From NCBI RefSeq assembly GCF_003576645.1, contig NC_044923.1, positions 18,224,233 to 18,288,232 on the forward strand: DNA of 64,000 nt, in the 5' to 3' direction. Made by a program: the position numbers and the translations under genes. Positions within the stretch are counted from its first letter, which is position 1. The number at the start of each line of letters is the position of its first letter. The notes below the pieces were generated by a model that saw nothing but the letters and a program-made list of their open reading frames with translations, was not told the origin of the DNA and did no database searches. Origin of the DNA: Ipomoea triloba. Its lineage: Eukaryota; Streptophyta; Magnoliopsida; Solanales; Convolvulaceae. This document shows positions 57,026 through 64,000 of the stretch, piece after piece.

Positions 57026-57310
57026 TTTGTATTCAAGTAATTATACTATGAGTAGAAACCAGGGGATGAGTCAGAAATTTCTGTCAATGGAGGCGAAAAA
57101 AAAAAAAAAAACTTCATATTGTGGGAAATTTAATTTCATATATTCTATCAAACATCAGATATAAAATCTTCTTAAATAGTACTCCAAGCGAAAGGGAATT
57201 GGACATTATTATAAACATGGTTATGATGGTGTGTGTGAGGATATTCTCTTTCTCAAGAGGTTAACCAAAAGAGTGTTGAATTTAATATAGGTGATTAATC
57301 ATAAAAAGCA
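57026..57310. other. Spacer after gene D
   Basis: 3' untranslated region and AT-rich DNA. It carries the same TTTCTGTCAATGGAGG-type phrase as downstream of B and C. No gene is seen. Confidence 0.45.
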
Positions 57311-57431
57311 TTTTTTTTTTTTGAATACTACTAACTCTATTACAATAGAGCTATTGAAGCACAAGGCTCGAACCCACTACCTCCCGTATAAAGGGAAGGG
57401 TTTGATGCCACTGGACCACAAGATCCTTAGC
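57311..57431 (-). mobile_element. SINE, full length
   Basis: On the minus strand, AAGGATCTTGTGGTCCAGTGG (one base variant of the plus-strand copy at 50420) leads to GTGGGTTCGAGCC, then ATTGTAATAGAGTTAGTAGT and an A-tail (T-run at 57311-57322). Flanking TCATAAAAAG and TCATAAAAG are the likely target duplication. Confidence 0.78.
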
Positions 57432-57735
57432 TCATAAAAGTATTTAGTGTTCCGAATTTAACTTGAATAGTTGGGTTGAGAGTCATACAAGAACAATTAA
57501 GTACAAAGTAAGGAACACATAATATTTGCATCTTCTTCCAACTTTCCTTTCTTAAAGCAAGATTAAAATCTTAAATAGTGTTGCTATAGTGATTTCTTAT
57601 TCTCATAGCAACAAGACACCTCTAAGATTATCTTCAAATATATATAATGGGATCATAATCATACAAGAATCGATACAAAACATTTAACTCACAACAAAAA
57701 AACTATATCAATATATCATCCTTTTATGCAATTTA
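57432..57735. other. Spacer before Copia-2
   Basis: AT-rich, no gene or element recognised. It ends with the left copy of the Copia-2 target duplication (ATTTA, 57731-57735). Confidence 0.5.
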
Positions 57736-58171
57736 TGTTGCGCCCGCGGAAGTGGGATAGATCAGATTGCAACAATAATTTGAGAAATAAAAATAAATGA
57801 GGCACAGATTTTACGTGGAAAACCCCTAAACAAATTAGGATAAAAACCACGGGCAAGGGTAGAAGAATTTTACTATGAGAAAATAGGAGTTACAACCACT
57901 CTCTAACTAACAAGGAGAAAACAAGGATAATTCTCTCTTGCTAGGAAGGAGAAATACACTCAACAAACTCTCTAATATCTCTAGTATATGAGGGAAGAAT
58001 AGAATGATTTTGGGATGATTTAGAATGCAAATGAAGTGCCTATTTATAGCAAAAAATTTGGACTGCACTATTGAAATTGCAGCTGCAATTTCCTGTAGAA
58101 ATAGCTGCATTTTTCCTGTACAAATTGCTGCACTGCACTGTTCATTTTGCTGCTAAACTATTCTGCCGACA
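57736..58171 (-). repeat. Copia-2 3' LTR
   Basis: 436 bp with TG and CA termini. Followed at 58172-58183 by the purine tract (AAGTGGGAGAT on the minus strand). Confidence 0.94.
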
Positions 58172-58247
58172 ATCTCCCACTTGAAGATTATGATTGTAAC
58201 AATCATATCTTCACACCATTCTTTCTACCTTGCACTTTCCATGCCGC

Positions 58248-59064
58248 TTACGTCTCTATCAGGCCACAGGAAGATCGACACCAAGTAAACTTATCAACAT
58301 TGATTACCTTTGTTAGGAAATCTGCTACGTTGTCCGTGGTATGGATTTTCTGCAAATCTACTGTCCCTTCTTCCACCTTCTCTCGGATGAAATGGCACTG
58401 CACTCGTATGTGTTTCGTCCTTGAATGAAATGCAGGATTCCTTGCTAGATGCAAGGCACTCTGACTGTCACAAAACAAAGAGACAAACTCTTGTTTGTGC
58501 CCGAGCTCCTCCAATAGCATTTTCAACCAAATTGCTTCTATACTGGCTTGTGTAGCTGCTACGTATTCTGCTTCTGTTGTTGACGTAGCCACAACTGCTT
58601 GCAGTTTTGAAACCCAGCTTACAGCTCCACCAGCAACTTTGAACACATATCCTGTCGTAGATTTACTTTTATCCAAATCCCCTGCATAGTCAGAATCCAC
58701 ATACCCGTTGATAATAAAGTCTGATCCTCCATAACATAATGCAACATCTGAGGTCCCCTTGATGTATCTTAGGATCCTCTTCACACAGTTCCAATGCTCT
58801 CTGCCTGGATTCGCCATGTACCGACTAACTACTCCCACTGCTTGCGCAATGTCTGGTCTTGTACATATCATAGCGAACATTAGACTCCCCACCGCTGATG
58901 CATACGGTACTCGAGACATTTCCATCCTCCCTTCTTCATTGCTAGGACTCATACTTGAGGATACTTTGAGATTAATAGGAAGAGGGGTAGAAATTGGCTT
59001 ACAATCTTGCATGCTGAAACGTGACAAGATTTTCTTTAAATAATTCTTTTGAGAAAGCCAAATC
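58248..59064 (-). pseudogene. Copia-2 RNase H and end of reverse transcriptase
   Basis: Resumes after the N with WLSQKNYLKKIL, then PYASAVGSLMFAM, RNase H motifs YVDSDYAGD, TTEAEYVAATQA and FCDSQSALHLARN, and the tail ADFLTK. It is in a different frame from the upstream half. Confidence 0.88.
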
Positions 59065-59065
59065 N

Positions 59066-59992
59066 CTTGAAATATGCACAAGGGTCTGCATTCAGTCTGT
59101 TGTATCCAAGGCACATGATGAAGGAATCAAATCTCTTATACCAACACCTTGGCGCCTGCTTTAAACCGTACAGAGATTTGTTCAACCTGCAAACCAAGTT
59201 CTGATTCTCTTTGTCTTCAAATCCTTCAGGCTGGAGCATATATATCTCTTCTTCAAGATCTCCATGAAGAAAAGTCGTTTTCACATCTAGCTGCTCTAGA
59301 TGTAAGTTGAATGTAGCACACATTGCCAAAACTACACGAACTGTTGTTAGTCGAACCACAGGTGAAAATATTTCATTGAAATCAATACCTTCTTTCTGAG
59401 CATATCCCTTCACCACCAGTCTTGCACGATACCGCTCCACTTGATCGTCACCATTCCTTTTGATTTTGAAGACCCATTTGTTACCAATTGGCTTCCTTCC
59501 TTGTGGTAGTGGCACAAGTTCCCATGTATTATTTTTATGGAGAGCTTCTATTTCTTCCTGCATTGCTGCCGTCCATTGAGAAACATCTGAGCTGTTTATC
59601 GCCTCCTGAAAGGTTGATGGCTCACCATCCTCTGTTAGAAGGCAGTATGCAACATTCTCTTCCATAACATAATCTGAGTGCCAAGTGGGACGTCTTCTTT
59701 CACGGTCTGATTGACGAGTTGTTGGAGCTCTAGAGCGTTCTGGTTCTGGTTCCTCGTGCGCCGGTTCTGCTTCAGACGAATCTTGTTCAAATTCCTCCTC
59801 TACCTGTATCTGAGTAGTTTCTGGCTTCTCCTTTTCCGTGCTATCATCAACTTCTCCTCTTTGTAGCTTGTCCTCTACAAAGATAACATCCATGCTGATG
59901 ACAACTTTGTGGGCGGTGGGATCCCACAAGCGATACCCCTTTACTCCATCAGCATACCCCAAGAATCTACATTTCCTGGACTTCGGATCCAA
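59066..59992 (-). pseudogene. Copia-2 integrase tail and first part of reverse transcriptase
   Basis: Opens with KCRFLGYADGVKGYRLWDP, then an acidic linker, then RT motifs TWELVPLPQ, KWVFKIKRN, ARLVVKGYAQ, LDVKTTFLHGDL and LYGLKQAPRCWYKRF. It stops at the N before the catalytic Asp-Asp box. Roughly 60-70 residues of the polymerase core are absent. Confidence 0.88.
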
Positions 59993-61521
59993 CTTTGTAA
60001 TTTCCTGGGCATTGTCATTGCATACACAATGCTTCCAAATATATGGAGGTTTGAATAATCAATAGGCTTACCAGTCCACATCTCCATTGGTGTCTTCAGC
60101 TCGATTGCAGTTGATGGAGCTCGATTCACCAAATAACAGGCGGTATTGACTGCTTTTGCCCAGAATGATTTTTCTAAGCCCGCAGCCCTCAACATTGCTC
60201 TTGTCCTTTCCAGCAAGGTTCTGTTCATCCGCTCTGCCACTCCATTTTGTTGAGGAGTGTATGCCACAGTGAACTGCCTTTTGATGCCTTCCTTCTTGCA
60301 GAAGTCATCAAATTCCTCACTTGTATATTCCCCTCCATTATCTGTCCTGAAACACTTGATCTTCTTCCCGGAATCAAGTTCCACCCGTGCTTTGAAGGCT
60401 TTGAAAGTCGCAAACACATCTGACTTCTTCTTGATAGGGTACACCCAGCATCTCCTAGAGTAATCGTCGATGAATGAGACAAAATACTTTGCCCCTCCTA
60501 GGGATGGAACCGGTGCTTGCCACACATCAGAGTGAACCAATTCTAGAACAACCTTGCCTCTAGAATTTGATGTGCTGAATTTAAGACGATGTTGCTTACT
60601 TGTTATACAATGCTCACACAAAGGAAGTGATACCTTTGTTAACCCCGGAAGTAGCTTTTGCTCCACAAGAATCTTCATTCCTTGTTCTGACATGTGCCCA
60701 AGTTTCTGATGCCATAGCAGCGTAGAGTCTGGACTACATGCGGCAACCGATGCCTCTGCTTCTTGCAAAGTCTCTCCCTTCAGCATGTATAGATTTGCAG
60801 CTATCTTCTCCCCTTTCATCACCACAAGCGCTCCTTGGAAAATCTTCATGACTCCTTTCTGTGTTTCAATCTTGGTTGCACTATTATCCAATATTCCATA
60901 GGATAATAGATTTTTCTTCAGGCCCTTCACGTGCCGCACATCCTGAACAGTTTGGACTGTTCCATCGTACATCTTCAGCTTGATGGTTCCAATGCCGATA
61001 ATCTCCAAGGCATGATCGTCGCAGCTGTACACAGATCCTCCTGAGATTGGTTCATAATGATGGAACCATTCTCTCCTTGAGGTCATGTGATATGTGGCTC
61101 CCGAGTCTATAAACCATATATCCGCGAACCTTTTTCTGCCTTCCCTGGCTATTGATGCTTCGCAACAGAGAGCACTTCCATCATCCGAGGTACTTGCAAC
61201 ATTTCCTTGAGGATTGGAATTCTGAGGTAAATTCCAACAATCTTTCTTCAAGTGACCCTTCTTTCCACAGTTGTAACACTTTAAATTCTTCTTACTTGAT
61301 TTTGATCTACCACGACCACTGCTTTGGCTACGTTCTGTTGACCTTCCTCTCATCACCGTTAACGCCTCTGCCTGTTGCAGATTGACTTGTCTGTCCTCCT
61401 TGTTCTTGCGCCGACTTTCTTCTTCAAGAACCGCAGCTGCAACATCATCGAAGACTAGATAGTCTGTAAGGATGTTGTTTGTTAAGTTGATGATGAGCTG
61501 ATCATACGAATCAGGTAGACT
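59993..61521 (-). pseudogene. Copia-2 gag end, protease and integrase
   Basis: After the in-frame TAG at 61522-61524 the same frame continues: CCHC knuckle CYNCGKKGHLKKDC, protease WFIDSGATYHMT, zinc-binding LLWHQKLGHMSEQG, and the core acids in HSDVWQ, RTDNGGEYTS and NGVAERMNR. Near 60005-60040 the frame shifts, so FGSIVYAM runs into unrelated sequence. Confidence 0.88.
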
Positions 61522-61960
61522 CTAAAGTAGAAATTCCGCACGCTCCTGTGGCTCTATTTTACAGCTTAGAGATGTAAGCTGGGAAAATAGAGTATTCAGC
61601 GTATTTAAGTGTTCCGTCACTGAAGTAGATTCTGACATACGAAGAGTATATAATTTCCTCTTAAGGAAAATTTTGTTGTGCAGTGACTTGGCCTCGTACA
61701 ACCGGTTGAGGTGATCCCAAATCTCCTTGGTCGTCTTCTTCTCCTCGATGCTTGACAATACTCCATCTGCTATTGATAGGTATAGATCCGCCATAGCATC
61801 CTCGTTCATCTCGCTCCATTTTTTGTCATCAGTAAAATCCACCGGCCTTTCACTAATAGCTGCTAGACAGTTGTCTTTCCTCAGGATAGCCTTCACCTTC
61901 AATTTCCACAATGAGAAATTTTTTCCCATTGAATTTTTCAATCTCAAATTTCGCTGCCAT
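61522..61960 (-). pseudogene. Copia-2 gag N-terminal half, broken
   Basis: The probable ATG is at 61960. A run of six A (near 61924-61930) puts the first 14 or so residues out of frame with the rest (SLWKLKVKAILRK onward). It ends at a TAG at 61522-61524 after AEFLL. Both are simple single-base lesions. The open frame reaching 62133 starts in the LTR and is not the natural start. Confidence 0.82.
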
Positions 61961-61998
61961 ATTGTTCTTGAAACAAATTCTGAACAATATATCTGAAG

Positions 61999-62010
61999 GC
62001 TCTGATACCA
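61999..62010 (-). other. Copia-2 primer-binding site
   Basis: TGGTATCAGAGC on the minus strand, two bases from the 5' LTR. Confidence 0.92.
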
Positions 62011-62012
62011 AT

Positions 62013-62448
62013 TGTTGCGCCCGCGGAAGTGGGATAGATCAGATTGCAACAATAATTTGAGAAATAAAAATAAATGAGGCACAGATTTTACGTGGAAAAC
62101 CCCTAAACAAATTAGGATAAAAACCACGGGCAAGGGTAGAAGAATTTTACTATGAGAAAATAGGAGTTACAACCACTCTCTAACTAACAAGGAGAAAACA
62201 AGGATAATTCTCTCTTGCTAGGAAGGAGAAATACACTCAACAAACTCTCTAATATCTCTAGTATATGAGGGAAGAATAGAATGATTTTGGGATGATTTAG
62301 AATGCAAATGAAGTACCTATTTATAGCAAAAAATTTGGACTGCACTATTGAAATTGCAGCTGCAATTTCCTGTAGAAATAGCTGCATTTTTCCTGTACAA
62401 ATTGCTGCACTGCACTGTTCATTTTGCTGCTAAACTATTCTGTCGACA
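62013..62448 (-). repeat. Copia-2 5' LTR
   Basis: 436 bp, two mismatches to 57736-58171. Followed by ATTTA at 62449-62453. Confidence 0.94.
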
Positions 62449-62453
62449 ATTTA

Positions 62454-62989
62454 AGTTCACACAATTAAGCATCTATAACAAGAGAAAATTCAATTCAAAT
62501 CTCAAGATGATAGGAAGACAAATCAACATTTTTGGTTAAATCGTACACAAATATTGATTTATAGGCCGGGAGCATTGGAACACTCAATGAAGAGCGTAGA
62601 ACATTCCAAAGTCGACCTAGGGTCGCACTTGAAACATGCACGGGAGTGCAGCAAAAAATGGCACACTGAAAGTGTTGCACTTGCACATGCATGGCTATGC
62701 ACCTATAAGTGTGTCTGGGGTAATAATGAGTTGTATTACATGCACTCTTTATTTTAACTCTCTCACTTTTACTCTTTCATGTGGCAATTAGTAATTAGTT
62801 ATCTTGTGAGTCTGAATGAAAGTGTCAACATCAAAATTTTGTGAGAGGGAGTAAAAATTGATAGTAGAATTTGGGAGTATGAGTAGTATTTTACTCTAAT
62901 GATTTTGGCCTAGACTTGCATAAGCATAAGGATGCGCAAGGCTCACCCTTTACTCAATATTTAAGCACAATTTGAATTATTTTTTTAAA
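62454..62989. other. Spacer after Copia-2
   Basis: The frames at 62495-62757 on both strands overlap each other and have no family resemblance. No gene is supported. Confidence 0.5.
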
Positions 62990-63170
62990 GTCGTCATACT
63001 TGTGTGAGGTCGTCTCAGTGATCTTTATCCATGAGACGGGTCGGATCGAAATGAAATGTAATATTTTATTCACGATTTAGTATTGTATTTGTTAGTATAA
63101 GTATTATATTTCATCTTGATTCGACTTATCTCACGGATAAAGATCTGTGAGACGGTCTCACACATGTTTT
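62990..63170. mobile_element. MITE with GTGAGACGGTCTCAC-type ends
   Basis: The left end ATACTTGTGTGAGGTCGTCTC and the right end, reversed, ACATGTGTGAGACCGTCTC are inverted. GAGACGGGTCGG occurs on one side and the reversed AAGATGAAAT phrase on the other. It is a shorter relative of 51909-52313. Confidence 0.7.
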
Positions 63171-63336
63171 TGTCATTTTTTATGGTTTCAATCTTTGGAT
63201 GAGCCCTAGTTGTGCTCCTTCATATTTTTTCATATGTTTAAGTTAGATTGGACTTAAAGACTTATTTTTTCTTACATTTTGGAAGCTTGTAATTAATGAT
63301 TCTGTTTGTATTGATGTTTTCGTCAAAATGTGTGTG

Positions 63337-63340
<4 letters not shown>

Positions 63341-63399
<59 letters not shown>

Positions 63400-63400
63400 N

Positions 63401-63463
<63 letters not shown>

Positions 63464-63485
63464 TTATTTATTTATTTATTTATTT
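63341..63485. repeat. (TA)n and (TTTA)n microsatellite with one N
   Basis: About 120 bp of TA with an N at 63400, then TTTA repeats. Its length is unreliable because of the N. Confidence 0.93.
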
Positions 63486-64000
63486 ATATTATGTATATAC
63501 ACGCACAAGCTAAGGGATTAGGTGCGTGCCAAGCTTCTTGTAGGTGAAATATGTGGATTAATTATAACAATTGAAAAAAAAAATGCTATGACATTTAAAA
63601 TTTGCGTAAGATCACAACTTAAGGTGCGTAAATTTAAAATTTAAGATGTCTAAGTTCAAAAATTAAATTGTGTAGTTTATAGCGTTAGGTGTATAAATTT
63701 AAAGTTTAAAGTTGTAGATTTAAGGGTCATCTTGAAGTGTGAAATATACTTTAGCAATTTATATCATGGACCAGAGTGCACAATATAATGCATTGTGCAT
63801 CTTGATCTAAAACGACGTCATTTTGGTTCTCTAAATTAACTGGTTTTTTGTTTCCCGTTCGGCTTTAACTTATAAGATGAGTTCTGTGCATTCAGTGTAT
63901 TCTAGTCATTGATTATGTGTATATTAGTATGTAATTCTGTACATTATTGATTTCCAATACTATACCTTATGGAATATAAGAGATAATACTTAGGCTTATA
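63486..64000. other. Terminal spacer
   Basis: GGTGCGTAAATTTAAAATTTA, GGTGTATAAATTTAAAGTTTA and similar phrases at 63620-63720 recall the short-unit arrays inside SCPL introns, beside a (TA)n tract. No gene is seen. Confidence 0.4.

Larger units (their letters stand above)
57736..62448 (-). mobile_element. Copia-2 LTR retrotransposon (Tnt1/Tork-like)
   Basis: The element is 4713 bp as assembled, on the minus strand. LTRs are 436 bp and differ at two positions. The target duplication is ATTTA at 57731-57735 and 62449-62453. The primer site is again the initiator tRNA-Met type. The gag start (KFEIEKFNGK) and overall order resemble the Tnt1/Tork group. The coding region has a frameshift near the gag start, an in-frame stop, a frameshift after integrase, and a missing stretch of reverse transcriptase at an N, so this copy as assembled is not functional. 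Confidence 0.94.

Overview
This is a stretch of AT-rich nuclear DNA from a dicot plant. Five full-length intron-containing genes, plant SINEs, Copia retrotransposons with initiator tRNA-Met primer sites, and many MITE, hAT and Mutator-type elements point to a eudicot. The species cannot be named from the sequence. Four single Ns mark assembly joins.

Layout. Positions 1-6957 hold repeats but no supportable gene. A six-exon mitochondrial porin (VDAC) gene lies on the minus strand at 6958-9620. A three-exon secreted pectate lyase gene lies on the plus strand at 10503-14232. At 16227-17700 a Mutator-like element with long terminal inverted repeats and a perfect 10-bp target duplication carries a broken copy of a TIM17 import-channel gene (a Pack-MULE).

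From 18323 to 57025 there is a tandem array of four plus-strand serine carboxypeptidase-like (SCPL) genes, each with ten exons and each reconstructable as an intact reading frame. Gene A (18323-21537) has canonical active-site motifs. Genes B (24286-37398), C (39964-45203) and D (50985-57025) are closely similar recent duplicates that share promoters and introns but have a remodelled substrate and oxyanion motif. Gene B tolerates a 6.5-kb Copia element (Copia-1, 28381-34889), itself inserted into an older MITE, inside intron 6. The other introns are full of hAT elements, SINEs, TRIM-like LTRs and foldback elements.

After the array, a second Copia (Copia-2, 57736-62448, Tnt1/Tork-like) and low-complexity DNA close the window. 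Both Copias have nearly identical LTRs but broken coding regions.

The most unusual signal is a set of foldback elements that recur in SCPL introns and nearby spacers, usually beside (TA)n tracts. Each contains an array of short degenerate units of about 22 bp with a GCAC core. Cap sequences and unit wording differ between elements, but the architecture is the same. I do not recognise this as a named family. Exon junctions were read by eye from splice signals and frame continuity. All five protein genes sum to whole codons with no internal stop, which is the strongest internal check on the models.
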